DNA of 38,989 nt from Fidelibacterota bacterium (GTDB lineage: Bacteria > Pseudomonadota > Alphaproteobacteria > Rhodospirillales > Rhodospirillaceae), in NCBI GenBank assembly GCA_947470105.1, contig CANISR010000010.1:1-38989 (forward strand). Direction: 5' to 3'. The notes below the pieces were generated by a model. It ran no database searches. It worked only from the letters and a program-made list of their open reading frames with translations, and had not been told where the DNA came from. The translations under genes and the position numbers were made by a program. Below, in pieces: positions 16,929 through 25,324 of this stretch (within the stretch, counting starts at the first letter, position 1; every line of letters begins with the position of its first letter).

Positions 16929-17831
16929 TTAGTGGATTTTCGCGGGCGCGGTCTTCTCGACCGTAAAGGTGTTGTCGGTGCTGGAGAACGTGATGCGCCC
17001 TTCGGCGCCGACGCGGTCCAGCATCATGCGGAGATTGCGTGACAGCCGCGCGCTGTCGCTGTCGATCTCGTACCAATACTGGGTGCTGCGCGGCGAGGTG
17101 GTCACGGGGCGGTGAAGCTTGTAGCCCTTGAAGGCTACCAGGTATTCCTCGACGTCACTGATTTCGTCCGGTGCAAAGCCGGAGAAGACCACGGTGTAGG
17201 CGCCAGGCAGGGCGCGCGGGGCATCCTTCGCGGTCGCGCGGTTGGCGGCTTCGGCGGTGGTAATCTGCTGCGACAATACCGTGCCGAGATCGCCGCCCAG
17301 CGATTTGGCGTTACGGCCAATGACCTCCAGCAGGCAGTCACGTTCGCAGCCTGCTGGCGCCTTCACGCCGCGCGGCGCGGTTACTTCAAAATTTCCGATC
17401 TTCTGTCCGGTGTGTACGTTCACCACGCGTCCGGTGATGCGGGCATAAATATCTGTGGTGTAGGCCAGCTTCCGCGCACCCGCATAAACCGTGAAGATCG
17501 CGACGGCGTCGATGGGCGGGCGCTGCACCGACCGGGCGATGTCCAGGAGTTCTGCTTCGGTGCGGCCGACGCGGTTCTGCTTGAAGTTATCGAGGGTCAC
17601 CGCGCGTTCGTCGTAAACATCAAAGCCGTCCTGAGCGAGGGAATCGCTGATGGCTTCCAGCACCTGTTTGAACACGCGGGTGTCGCGGGCGACCACAACA
17701 GTATCGAGCGTAGCGCCGCGTTCGTCGGCGTCTTCGCCCATCACCAGGATATTCGCTCTGTCCTCTGCATATGCGGCAATGGGCATCAGCCCCGCCATGC
17801 AAAACAGAATTGCCCCGACTATCCGACTCAT
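16929..17831 (-). CDS. Secreted protein with CsgG/FlgO-like domain, unknown function
   Basis: 300 residues from the ATG at 17831, which puts a clean signal peptide first (AILFCMAGLMPIAAYA, cleavage near 22). An ATG 45 bases upstream would bury the signal. The mature part (about 30-180) has an alternating fold: VFKQVLEAISDSLAQDGFDVYDE, IDAVAIFTVYAGARK and ITGRVVNVHTGQKIGNFEV. This resembles CsgG/FlgO-type outer-membrane-associated proteins; the match is by pattern only. The C-terminal region (200-300) looks like a second alpha/beta module (YTVVFSGFAPDEISDVEEYL). C172 and C176 may form a disulphide. It is divergent from the DUF4384 lipoprotein gene, so I place it at the left edge of the envelope system. 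Confidence 0.75.
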   Translation of the reverse strand: MSRIVGAILFCMAGLMPIAAYAEDRANILVMGEDADERGATLDTVVVARDTRVFKQVLEAISDSLAQDGFDVYDERAVTLDNFKQNRVGRTEAELLDIARSVQRPPIDAVAIFTVYAGARKLAYTTDIYARITGRVVNVHTGQKIGNFEVTAPRGVKAPAGCERDCLLEVIGRNAKSLGGDLGTVLSQQITTAEAANRATAKDAPRALPGAYTVVFSGFAPDEISDVEEYLVAFKGYKLHRPVTTSPRSTQYWYEIDSDSARLSRNLRMMLDRVGAEGRITFSSTDNTFTVEKTAPAKIH

Positions 17832-18072
17832 GAACCGCGCCCCCGCATATGCGCTCCCCAGCCTAGCAACGGACATATGGAATGACGAGGCGTGGAATCA
17901 ACTGCGCGCAATTCGCGGAACTTGCCCGTCGGCGGCGAATGACTCGCGGGGAGCGCGTGAAGAGATCGTGCTGCAACTCAGCGCACGATTAAGGCAGTGA
18001 CTCGTGATTTGTTCGGCGCATTTTCCATAAATACTCTGGCAGCGCGACAGTGATGCGCTTGAGATAGTGAGA
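17832..18072. promoter_or_regulatory. Divergent promoter region of the envelope system
   Basis: These 241 bases separate the secreted CsgG/FlgO-like gene (minus) from the lipoprotein gene (plus). A weak sigma70-like pair, TTGTTC at 18009-18014 and TACTCT at 18032-18037 with 17 bases between, could serve the plus operon about 30 bases before its start. No operator repeat was recognised. Confidence 0.3.
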
Positions 18073-19590
18073 ATGCTTCGGGGGCTTTTCCATTCAGCGG
18101 CGCGGCGGGCGCCGGCGGTTGTGATCGTGGTGCTTGCATCTTGCAGCACTGCGCCCATGACCACGCCTGACGCGCGCTCTACTTCAGTCATGCCCGCCGT
18201 AGCGCCCCTTCAGGTGGCTTATGCCGCGCCCGAAGCCGTGCGCGTGGTGGCGACAGATATCTTCGCCGACATTGCCCGCGATCTGCTGGCAACACTGGAG
18301 GGGGGAAAGCGCATCGCCCTGCAGCCGTTCCGGGCTGCCGACATCCCCATCACGCTGGCCGTGGCCCAGGGGTTCAACGACGCTCTGGCCCACGCCATCG
18401 AAACATCGCCGGACCAAGCGGGAGTCATCGTGGCGCGCCAGGAATTGCCGCGTCTGTTTGCCGAAGCTGAGGAATTCGGTGAAGCCAAGGACGCCGCCCG
18501 CCTGCTGGAAGCCGCCCGCGCCGATGTGCTGGTCATCGGCACGTTGACGCCGGCACGGGGTGGTGTCGACATTACATATAAAGCGTTCGACGCCAGAAGC
18601 GGCCGGCAATTGGCCTCTGCGGCGCCGCGCTTCCGTGCGGTGGATACAGCGGCGCCCAAGGGCATGCCGCTCGATCAGGCCATTGCCGCCGCCGCCGAAG
18701 AACTCGCCCGCCAAGCGCCGGATATGCGCACGGTGGAGACGCTCGGCGTCTATTACCAACAAAGCGAAGTCCAGACCGCGCTCGGCGGATATATCGGCCG
18801 CACTCTGGTGGGGCGGCTGGCGGAAAAGATCAATGGCCTCCAATCCGCGCCGGCAGCCCTGTTGCGCCCCGACCTGCAGGCCATCGACAAACTCGACGCC
18901 GGCGGCGCGGAAGAGGTCATGGTGCGCGCCCGCCCGGGCGTGTTTTTGTTGAGCGGCACCCTCTGGGACCTCGGCGCTGATGTTGAAGTGCGGTTGTCCT
19001 TGCGCGGCGGTGGCGAACGGCAGGCGTCTTACGGTGTGCGCATCCGGCGCGATGCCATCCCCGCGAGCTTCCTGCCCCTGGCGCCTGTGGGGGGCCAATC
19101 AGCGCGGCGGGAAAACCTCGGGCCCTTAGGTTTGCAGCTCTCCAGCGATCGCGGTCGCAGGCCGGTCTATGCGGCGGGCGATCAGGCTCATCTTTTGGTC
19201 CAGGCGGAGCGGGACGGCTATCTCTATTGCTTCCACCAGGCCAGCGGTCACGCCGGCGGCGGCATAACCAAGATTTTCCCTAATCCCTATCACGCCAGTG
19301 CGCGGGTGCGCGGACAGGCCAGCGTGCATATCCCGGACGCGGCCATGAACTTTGTGCTCAAGGTCTATGGTCCGGCGGGGGTGGAGCAGGTGCGGTGCTT
19401 TGCCCTCGACCGCGACGCAGAGGCCGGGTTGCCGGCGGGCCTTCTCGGGCGCGGCCTGGAGCCGCTGGCCGTGAATTCCCTCGACGATCTCGGGCAAATG
19501 TTCCGCGGCCTTCCGGCGGCCAATGTCTCCGAGGCCAGCCTGATGATGACCATCGAATCGCGCCGCGCGGCCGTCGATCAGCTTAAGTGA
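18073..19590 (+). CDS. Lipoprotein with CsgG/FlgO-like modules and DUF4384-like C-terminus
   Basis: 505 residues from ATG 18073; an in-frame GTG at 18067 is an alternative start. The lipobox L21-A-S-C24 predicts lipid attachment. Residues about 50-195 read like a CsgG/FlgO/LpoB-type module (KRIALQPFRAADIPITLAVAQGFNDAL, ADVLVIGTLTPARGG), and a second similar stretch follows (about 210-330). Residues about 345-448 match DUF4384: LQLSSDRG, AERDGYLYCFHQASG, ITKIFPNPYHAS. DUF4384 is often found on or near caspase-like proteases, and a caspase-fold protein is encoded at the far end of this cluster. The probable location is the outer membrane or periplasm; the role is unknown. It is first in the plus-strand series. 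Confidence 0.82.
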   Translation: MLRGLFHSAARRAPAVVIVVLASCSTAPMTTPDARSTSVMPAVAPLQVAYAAPEAVRVVATDIFADIARDLLATLEGGKRIALQPFRAADIPITLAVAQGFNDALAHAIETSPDQAGVIVARQELPRLFAEAEEFGEAKDAARLLEAARADVLVIGTLTPARGGVDITYKAFDARSGRQLASAAPRFRAVDTAAPKGMPLDQAIAAAAEELARQAPDMRTVETLGVYYQQSEVQTALGGYIGRTLVGRLAEKINGLQSAPAALLRPDLQAIDKLDAGGAEEVMVRARPGVFLLSGTLWDLGADVEVRLSLRGGGERQASYGVRIRRDAIPASFLPLAPVGGQSARRENLGPLGLQLSSDRGRRPVYAAGDQAHLLVQAERDGYLYCFHQASGHAGGGITKIFPNPYHASARVRGQASVHIPDAAMNFVLKVYGPAGVEQVRCFALDRDAEAGLPAGLLGRGLEPLAVNSLDDLGQMFRGLPAANVSEASLMMTIESRRAAVDQLK

Positions 19591-19683
19591 CCAAAGCTGT
19601 GCCAAAAATGTTCCCTGATCCCTTCATAGCAGGCTTCGGGCCGGTCCTTGTTATGGACGGCCCTTGCGTATCCGGGGCCGGCA

Positions 19684-20379
19684 ATGACGGGGGTCATTTT
19701 GAATTTTTCACGCTGCATCAGGGCAATCGCATGGGCGCTGTGGGCCGGGGTGGCGATGCCGGCTGCCGCCGAAACCCAAATGGATGTGCAGCGGATCATC
19801 CTCGAAGAGTCCATGAACAGCAGGGTGCCGCCGGCCCTGGCCTTGGCGGTGGCCCGGGTGGAATCCAACTTCCAGCCCCGCGCCGTCAGTCCGGCCGGCG
19901 CCAAAGGCGTCATGCAATTGATGCCCAAGACCGCGCGCGATGTGTTCGGCGTGCGCGAGGACGAATTGCTGAACGCCCGGCTCAACATTCAGCTCGGCAT
20001 CGGTTACCTGGAGCAGCTCTACGACCAGTACGGCCACCGCTGGGACCTGGCGCTGTCTCATTACAACGGCGGCACGATAGCCGGTGGCGCGGGCGCCTAT
20101 GCTGTGCCCCACGACTACACCCGCAAGTATGTGGCGGACGTACAGCGCTGGCAGCGGTTCTATTCCGCCGGCGTGTTCGAACAGCGGCCTATCCAGTGGG
20201 CGAGCGCTCCTTTAAGGCCACGGAGCGCTCCCCGTACCGAAACGCAGGTCGCGCAGCAAGATCGTCCCTGGCGCAAGAACGGGACCATCGATCCCCTGGA
20301 GTTCAACGACTGGGCGGAAGTGGAACAACGCCGGGCCGCCATGCGTCGCGGCTTGGACGACTTCAGCCGCGCGGATTGA
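19684..20379 (+). CDS. Lytic transglycosylase, SLT domain (family 1 type)
   Basis: 231 residues from ATG 19684; a TTG at 19648 is possible but would spoil the signal peptide (IRAIAWALWAGVAMPAAA, cleavage near 28-30). The SLT domain covers about 33-150. The catalytic glutamate is E60 (ARVESNF), followed by GVMQLMPKTA (75-84), NIQLGIGYLEQLYDQYG and LSHYNGG. It cleaves peptidoglycan glycan strands to 1,6-anhydro products in the periplasm. The C-terminal 80 residues are polar and unstructured. It is encoded 1 base before the next gene, so it belongs to the cluster; specialised SLT enzymes commonly open the wall for envelope-spanning machines. Confidence 0.9.
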   Translation: MTGVILNFSRCIRAIAWALWAGVAMPAAAETQMDVQRIILEESMNSRVPPALALAVARVESNFQPRAVSPAGAKGVMQLMPKTARDVFGVREDELLNARLNIQLGIGYLEQLYDQYGHRWDLALSHYNGGTIAGGAGAYAVPHDYTRKYVADVQRWQRFYSAGVFEQRPIQWASAPLRPRSAPRTETQVAQQDRPWRKNGTIDPLEFNDWAEVEQRRAAMRRGLDDFSRAD

Positions 20380-20380
20380 T

Positions 20381-21967
20381 ATGAACGCGGCGGCGCGGTC
20401 ATTATTCATCGCCGGCGCCGAAGCGGGCATGGTCGAGGACTTTCGCGTCCTCTCCGATGCCACCGCGCCCGACGGCAGCCCGCGTTATCAGGAGCGCCCC
20501 GTCCTCACCGATCTCGCGCGCTTTCTGGTGCGGGCCGGTCCCAATCGCGACATGGCCTTCTATGAGCTGTGCCACTTGGTCAATGCGGTCGACGCATCGG
20601 ACAGAGCGCGCGATCGCCGCAACGCCTTCTTTCTTGGCCCGGAGCGCGCGTCGGCGGCGCGGTTTCGCCAGCGTTTGGACATGGCCTTAGCAAAAGGCGG
20701 CTGGCGCCGCACCGGCTTCAGCCGCACCGAGCAGGGTGTGGCCATCCGCTATGCCGATGGCGCTTTTACCGTCTCCTTCGGCCGCATGCCGTTCCTGGCG
20801 GCGCTATATGAGTTCCTGGCGGGCATGGAGGACTTTTCCTTCTATCCGGAGCTGCAGATCATCTTCGATGAAATGGCCCAGGGCGCCGGCGACATAAAAG
20901 CGGTGCAGACGGCCAGTAACCGTATTGCCAGCCACTTCCGCCAGTACCGCCGCAGCCATCTGGCACCGATCCGGCAGGATGGGAAATTCGATCTGCTGTT
21001 CGGATTCCTCGCCGCGCGCTCTCCCGCCGGCCGGGTGCAGGTGGATGACGCAGCAGTGCTGGACTTCTGGTCGGAGAAGTCGGCCTCGGGGGATTTTCGC
21101 TCCTACCGCACGGTCTTCGAGGCTTTCGTTCACTTCCTGCGCGCTCTCGCGGAATCGGCCCGCAGCGAATCCATGGCCCGGGCCGCCTCCATCGGCGTGG
21201 ACCGGGAAAACGGCGAGGTTGAACCCGACGACAGCGCGGCGGATTTTGACGGCGCGGAATGGGTTTCGCCGCTCAAAGTGCTGGATGAGGAACCGGCGGC
21301 GGCGATCAAGTTCTTTACCAAGGAGAATGAGCGCAAACCCATCGAGATCCTGATGCAGTACGGACCGGCGGCGCTAAGGCTGCCGCTGGCTTTCCTTCGC
21401 TTGGAAGCTTTCGGGCCGGTTCAGTCTGCGATCACCACCGATCTGCAGGTCGGGCGTGGCGCGGACAGCGTGCGGTTGCGCGCAAGCTGCGATGAGGCGG
21501 CGCCCTATGGCAAAATTGTCGCAGGCTTCGGTGAAATCCTGGAAATCATCCGGCGCCTGCAAAAAGCCGCCTTCTACGCTCTCCATAGGAACGCACAGAA
21601 CATTTCGCCGGGTGTGCATGCGCTGAGAACTCCTGAATCGGCGTTCGACTTGGCGCGGGAAAACGCGGCGGACAAAGATCTGCCCGCGCCGCAGGAGATC
21701 GAGCGGTTGATGGCTGAATCCGCCAAAGCCTTCCGCTCCATCTCGCGTAAAGGATTCGACGAGGCGGGTCTGCGCGATGAATCGCGCATTGAGGGATTCC
21801 GTATCGGCGCCGGGGCGCTGGTCGCGGCCGCGGCACAGATCGAAAGATACCTCGCTGCGGCAGGGCGCATCGGGCGCGGAGAGAACCTGGAAGGAAGGTT
21901 TCATGAGGATCGGCGGGTGTTCAGTCAAAAGTTCTGCGCTTTGTATGAGGTGAGTACCCATGAATAG
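20381..21967 (+). CDS. Large cytoplasmic protein of unknown function, envelope system
   Basis: 528 residues, no signal peptide and no membrane segment, so probably cytoplasmic. I do not recognise a family. It is acidic and mainly helical: a helical N-terminal part (40-180, with FSFYPELQIIFDEMAQG), a central segment with VLDFWSEKSASGDFRSYRTVFEAF (about 225-250), an Asp/Glu-rich stretch at 270-290 (VDRENGEVEPDDSAADFD), and a C-terminal helical part (390-528). No catalytic triad or nucleotide-binding motif is visible. It starts 1 base after the transglycosylase stop and overlaps the following gene by 8 bases, so it is tightly coupled. It may be a scaffold or cytoplasmic base component. Confidence 0.8.
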   Translation: MNAAARSLFIAGAEAGMVEDFRVLSDATAPDGSPRYQERPVLTDLARFLVRAGPNRDMAFYELCHLVNAVDASDRARDRRNAFFLGPERASAARFRQRLDMALAKGGWRRTGFSRTEQGVAIRYADGAFTVSFGRMPFLAALYEFLAGMEDFSFYPELQIIFDEMAQGAGDIKAVQTASNRIASHFRQYRRSHLAPIRQDGKFDLLFGFLAARSPAGRVQVDDAAVLDFWSEKSASGDFRSYRTVFEAFVHFLRALAESARSESMARAASIGVDRENGEVEPDDSAADFDGAEWVSPLKVLDEEPAAAIKFFTKENERKPIEILMQYGPAALRLPLAFLRLEAFGPVQSAITTDLQVGRGADSVRLRASCDEAAPYGKIVAGFGEILEIIRRLQKAAFYALHRNAQNISPGVHALRTPESAFDLARENAADKDLPAPQEIERLMAESAKAFRSISRKGFDEAGLRDESRIEGFRIGAGALVAAAAQIERYLAAAGRIGRGENLEGRFHEDRRVFSQKFCALYEVSTHE

Positions 21968-22484
21968 TTTTGAAATTGCCCCCGGTCAGGCAGCGCGGCT
22001 GCGCGAGACCTTTGCCGAGATCCAGGATGCGGAGGCGCTGCTGTGGCCGGCTGCGGATCGCAGCCGGCGCAAACGTATGAGCGCCGGCATGCTCTACGCC
22101 GCCGCCTGCGCTGGCCACCGCCCTGAGAGCGAATCTCTCGGTGCGCGGCGGTTTTACCGCCAGGCGGTCGCGGACACCGCGCGTTTCGCGTTGCCCCTGG
22201 CGCGCGCCGCCAGTTCCAGCCTCGCGCCCGCCCGTCACGGCGATGGCTGCAATATTCGCATCGAACGGTCCCGTGCCGAGCCGGATCAGTATTTTGTCCT
22301 GGTGGAGCTGGCCAAGGGCGCCCACACCTCGCCCACATCACTGATCGTCTGTGACGCCGAAGACCGCTGCCAGCGCTTCGCGCTGCCTGTGGCCCGGGAC
22401 GGCATCTCCCAGATCGTCGCGGAATCCGATTCCGAACTCATGCGCCTGATCAGCGATCCGGCGTCCAAGGTCTACCTCAGATGA
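21960..22484 (+). CDS. Small cytoplasmic protein of unknown function, envelope system
   Basis: 174 residues, start overlapping the previous stop by 8 bases. It has no signal peptide or membrane segment. The first half is helical (FEIAPGQAARLRETFAEIQDAEALLWP; RRKRMSAGMLYAAACAG), and the second half is beta-rich (YFVLVELAKG, SPTSLIVCDAED, RFALPVARDGISQIVAE). Five or six cysteines are scattered without a metal-site spacing. I do not recognise a family. Coupling to the 528-residue protein upstream and a 10-base gap to the membrane protein downstream suggest that the three act together. Confidence 0.78.
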   Translation: MNSFEIAPGQAARLRETFAEIQDAEALLWPAADRSRRKRMSAGMLYAAACAGHRPESESLGARRFYRQAVADTARFALPLARAASSSLAPARHGDGCNIRIERSRAEPDQYFVLVELAKGAHTSPTSLIVCDAEDRCQRFALPVARDGISQIVAESDSELMRLISDPASKVYLR

Positions 22485-22494
22485 AGCCGCCGAG

Positions 22495-23766
22495 ATGAAA
22501 AGGATCGCGGTCTTTGTGGCAACCACGGCCGGGCCCGTGCGGGTCGAGCGCATCACCCGCGAGCGGGCGCCGCAGTCCATGGTCTGCCTGAACCGCACAT
22601 CCACGGTGCTGCCCATCAGCGCCGCCTACGACAGCTTCGTCCGCCCCGGTAGCGGCGTCATCGAGCGTTCATTTGGGCCGTTTGAACCGGGCGCATTTCG
22701 ACTCGATGTGGCGGCGCCCATCGAAAGCGGCGAAAGCTGGCAACTCGGGTTTTTTATAGCGCATGCCCTGTGCCCAACGCCTGAAGGCGGCACCCTGGCG
22801 ACGGCTGAGCAGGCCGATGCGATCATCTGGCTGACAGGCCATGTGGACTGCGATCTGGCTGTGGGGCCGGTCGGCCATCTGCCCGAGAAAATCCATGCGT
22901 CCCGCGAGGCCTTCGCGGACTGGCGCGCCGTCGGGCGTCCGGTATCGGTGTTTGTCCCGGCCGGAGCCGATCATGACGCGGTCTATGGCGCCGGTGTGCC
23001 TGCGGGCGTGGACATCATCGCGGTGCATACGGCGGAAGAGGTGCTTGCGGCCCTCGGTGTGGCCATGGGCGGACCACCGGTCGCGCGCGGAAATACATTG
23101 CCGGCGCATCCCGCCACGGTCCGGCGGGCGCCGGCGCGTCTGTTGGCGGGCGGCCTTGTTCTGTCAGTGGCGGCGGCGGTCGCCTTAAGCCAATGGCCGG
23201 GGACTCCGGTGCCTGCGCCGTCGGAGCATCTTGAAGCGGTGGCGACGGCGCAACCTGCCGCGCTCCCGGTCGCGGAGCAACCGGCATCGGCGCCCGTCCC
23301 CGTCGTGACGCCACCGGTCCAGGCCGCGCCATCAGCAGTACGGGTCCTGATCGTGGAGCGGCGCGCGCCGGCGGGGCGTAGCTGCGCCGAGGTGCAGTTC
23401 GGCACAGTGGCAGCGACCGAAGCGCCCGTCGCGACGTCCGGAGCTGAACCGGGTACCAGTATGCTCCAGGGCCTCTGCGGTCTCGGGGTTGCCGTGGACA
23501 ACGGCGAGGCTCCGCGGTTCGCAGCGGTGAATGTCGAAGCTGTTGCGGGCAAACTCCTGTACGGCACGGTCCGGCCCGAGGCGTTCAACGGCCAGACCGC
23601 CTTCACCGGGCGGCATGAATGGGCCATCGATCTGCCGCGCCGGCTCAAAGGTCCGTTCGAGATCCGCGTCACCGCAACGACCGGCGCGCACCCCGTAGCG
23701 GAAACCGCCGACGCGGACTCCGGCGAGGTTGCAAACCTCGTCCTCCGGCACCGGGTTATTCCTTAA
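22495..23766 (+). CDS. Bitopic membrane protein with Pro/Ala-rich periplasmic linker, unknown function
   Basis: 423 residues. A beta-rich N-terminal domain (1-200, e.g. IAVFVATTAGPVRVERI, FFIAHALCP, ADAIIWLTGHVDCDL) is followed by one membrane segment at about 214-233 (RLLAGGLVLSVAAAVAL). A linker of about 45 residues rich in Pro, Ala and Val follows, then a C-terminal domain (280-423) with two cysteines (C300, C325) that could pair in the periplasm. The topology is therefore cytoplasmic domain, helix, stalk and periplasmic domain, as in TonB/TolA-like or secretion-stalk proteins, though no family is recognised. It ends a tightly packed set of three unknown genes and precedes a 78-base gap. 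Confidence 0.8.
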   Translation: MKRIAVFVATTAGPVRVERITRERAPQSMVCLNRTSTVLPISAAYDSFVRPGSGVIERSFGPFEPGAFRLDVAAPIESGESWQLGFFIAHALCPTPEGGTLATAEQADAIIWLTGHVDCDLAVGPVGHLPEKIHASREAFADWRAVGRPVSVFVPAGADHDAVYGAGVPAGVDIIAVHTAEEVLAALGVAMGGPPVARGNTLPAHPATVRRAPARLLAGGLVLSVAAAVALSQWPGTPVPAPSEHLEAVATAQPAALPVAEQPASAPVPVVTPPVQAAPSAVRVLIVERRAPAGRSCAEVQFGTVAATEAPVATSGAEPGTSMLQGLCGLGVAVDNGEAPRFAAVNVEAVAGKLLYGTVRPEAFNGQTAFTGRHEWAIDLPRRLKGPFEIRVTATTGAHPVAETADADSGEVANLVLRHRVIP

Positions 23767-23799
23767 ATCAGCGTCCAGCTCCGGCGGAATCTCCGCCTG

Positions 23800-23839
23800 A
23801 GCCCCCCATAGCGAAGACAGCAATCGCATGGAGGGGGCT
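23800..23839 (+). promoter_or_regulatory. Hairpin masking the ribosome-binding site of the lipoprotein gene
   Basis: AGCCCCC at 23800-23806 is complementary to GGGGGCT at 23833-23839, and the latter includes the strong Shine-Dalgarno (GGAGGGGG) for the ATG at 23845. A smaller stem, GGCGGA-ATC-TCCGCC at 23783-23797, lies just before. No T-run follows, so this looks more like a translation control structure than a terminator. Function is inferred only. Confidence 0.35.
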
Positions 23840-23844
23840 ATCCC

Positions 23845-24402
23845 ATGAAATCGACCTCACGCCGCTTAGCGCGGCTCGTACCTTATATAGTCGCTGGCGG
23901 TGGACTGTTGGCCGTAGCGGCCTGCAGCCACGGCGGCTCGGCGGACGGCATTGGCTTCCGCGAAGCGCGGTTCAGCGAGATGTCGGCGGTGCGCGACTGG
24001 CGCTCCTGCCGCGACGAGGCGCTGGATCTCGACCGCCAGGCCCGCGAAGAAGCGTCGGCTGCGCGGTATCTGGCCAGCGCCAAGCTGATCGAGAAATGCG
24101 AGTCCGACGTGGGCGCCGCCGCCAAGGTCAGCGGCGATGAGCGCATGCGCGCCTATGCGCTGGGGGTGCAGAACTACATCAAGGGCGGCGACGTACCCAA
24201 GGCGCGGGAAACCCTCGATCACCTCAAGTCGGCCTTCCCGGGTGCGGACTTCTACTACGCCAACGGCTCCTCCTTCATCGACACCATGGAGTTCCTCACC
24301 GGCGTGCGCGACCGCGCCACCGTCGGCGTGATCGGCGTCTCCAATGTGGACGAAGGCTTCAAGTCCGAGCTGCGCCGGACCCAGTACTGGAAGCGGAACT
24401 AG
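23845..24402 (+). CDS. Lipoprotein of unknown function, envelope system
   Basis: 185 residues. The signal peptide ends in a lipobox, LAVAAC (C27), predicting an N-terminally lipidated protein. The mature protein is short and helical, with charged helices (RDWRSCRDEALDLDRQAREEA; RYLASAKLIEKCE; KARETLDHLKSAF) whose spacing resembles two tetratricopeptide-like hairpins. C51 and C82 could bond. The C-terminus (FKSELRRTQYWKRN) is basic. No family is recognised. The start has the cluster's strongest ribosome-binding site, but this can pair with an upstream complement. It lies 29 bases before the next secreted protein gene. Confidence 0.8.
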   Translation: MKSTSRRLARLVPYIVAGGGLLAVAACSHGGSADGIGFREARFSEMSAVRDWRSCRDEALDLDRQAREEASAARYLASAKLIEKCESDVGAAAKVSGDERMRAYALGVQNYIKGGDVPKARETLDHLKSAFPGADFYYANGSSFIDTMEFLTGVRDRATVGVIGVSNVDEGFKSELRRTQYWKRN

Positions 24403-24431
24403 GTTCGCGCTGAACACAAGGGGGATTTGCC

Positions 24432-25298
24432 ATGACCAAGCACACCGCGTCGCGCCTTGCCGCCGCCGCTGCTCTCGGACTCCTGCTGTCCGGGCCAGCT
24501 TTCGCAGGAGACATTCCGGAGTGGCATCCGGAGTCCAGCGAGCGCCTGGTCAAGTTGCCGGCGACCTACCTGAAAAAATCCCTTGAGCATGACTTCGCTG
24601 AATCCGCTCTCGGCACCGCCCTGCGTGGCACCGACGGTGAAATCGGCTTCAAGGCAAAAACGCTGCAAGACCTGCAGAACTCCATCGCCAAGGCCGAAGG
24701 CGATATGCGCATCGAGTTGCGCCATCAGTTCCTCCACGAAAAGCGCGCTTACGTCGACATGATGTCCAAGCGCAACGAACTCCAGCGCAGTCGCGTGCGG
24801 ATCCAGACGCGCCTCTTGGAGGATATGCTGGCGCGCATGCGGCCCGGCAGCAGCGGCGATTCGCCGGCTAAGCAGGAACTGATCAAACGTCAGGATGCGG
24901 CCAGGGCCCGTTTTGAATCTTCGCTGTCCACTGTGGACATGCGCCTGTTCAATTCCTCCTCGGCGCCGGAGAGCAAATATTCGGTCAAATACGCCGAGAA
25001 CTCCGCCGCCATTGAACAATTGGTGGCGCGCATCAATACCCACAAGATGAACGACGCCGTGGTGGCCGACGGCGAGAACATGAGTAAGGAAGACTACGTG
25101 CGCCAGATGCTGGCGGACGCCCAGGCCGAGTCCGCCATCATCGACCAGGAAGACACCATCCTCGGTTATATGGCCAAGTTGGTGGCGCTGGACGCTCTGG
25201 CCCTGGCCGACGAGGCCCTCGATCCGGCCTCGGCCGACTCACTCTCGCCGGAGCGCACGACGCCGGCGGCCATGACCTCGCTTTTCACCACCAACTAA
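24432..25298 (+). CDS. Secreted helical protein of unknown function, envelope system
   Basis: 288 residues with a clear signal peptide (RLAAAAALGLLLSGPAFAG, cleavage near 25). The mature protein is rich in Glu, Lys, Arg and Ala and almost certainly helical; residues about 70-150 (QDLQNSIAKAEGDMRIELRHQ, KRNELQRSRVRIQTRL) look like coiled coil. A second helical part follows at 190-260. There are no cysteines and no catalytic motif. The ribosome-binding site AAGGGGG precedes the ATG. No family is recognised. It may be a periplasmic adaptor or stalk component; this is inference from composition and location. Confidence 0.8.
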   Translation: MTKHTASRLAAAAALGLLLSGPAFAGDIPEWHPESSERLVKLPATYLKKSLEHDFAESALGTALRGTDGEIGFKAKTLQDLQNSIAKAEGDMRIELRHQFLHEKRAYVDMMSKRNELQRSRVRIQTRLLEDMLARMRPGSSGDSPAKQELIKRQDAARARFESSLSTVDMRLFNSSSAPESKYSVKYAENSAAIEQLVARINTHKMNDAVVADGENMSKEDYVRQMLADAQAESAIIDQEDTILGYMAKLVALDALALADEALDPASADSLSPERTTPAAMTSLFTTN

Positions 25299-25324
25299 TC
25301 AGCATTTGTACAGGAGCAGCACCC

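Noticed and set aside
18184-19098. Minus-strand frame opposite the DUF4384 lipoprotein
   Set aside because: His/Arg-rich shadow with no signal or domain; the plus strand has a lipobox and DUF4384 pattern.
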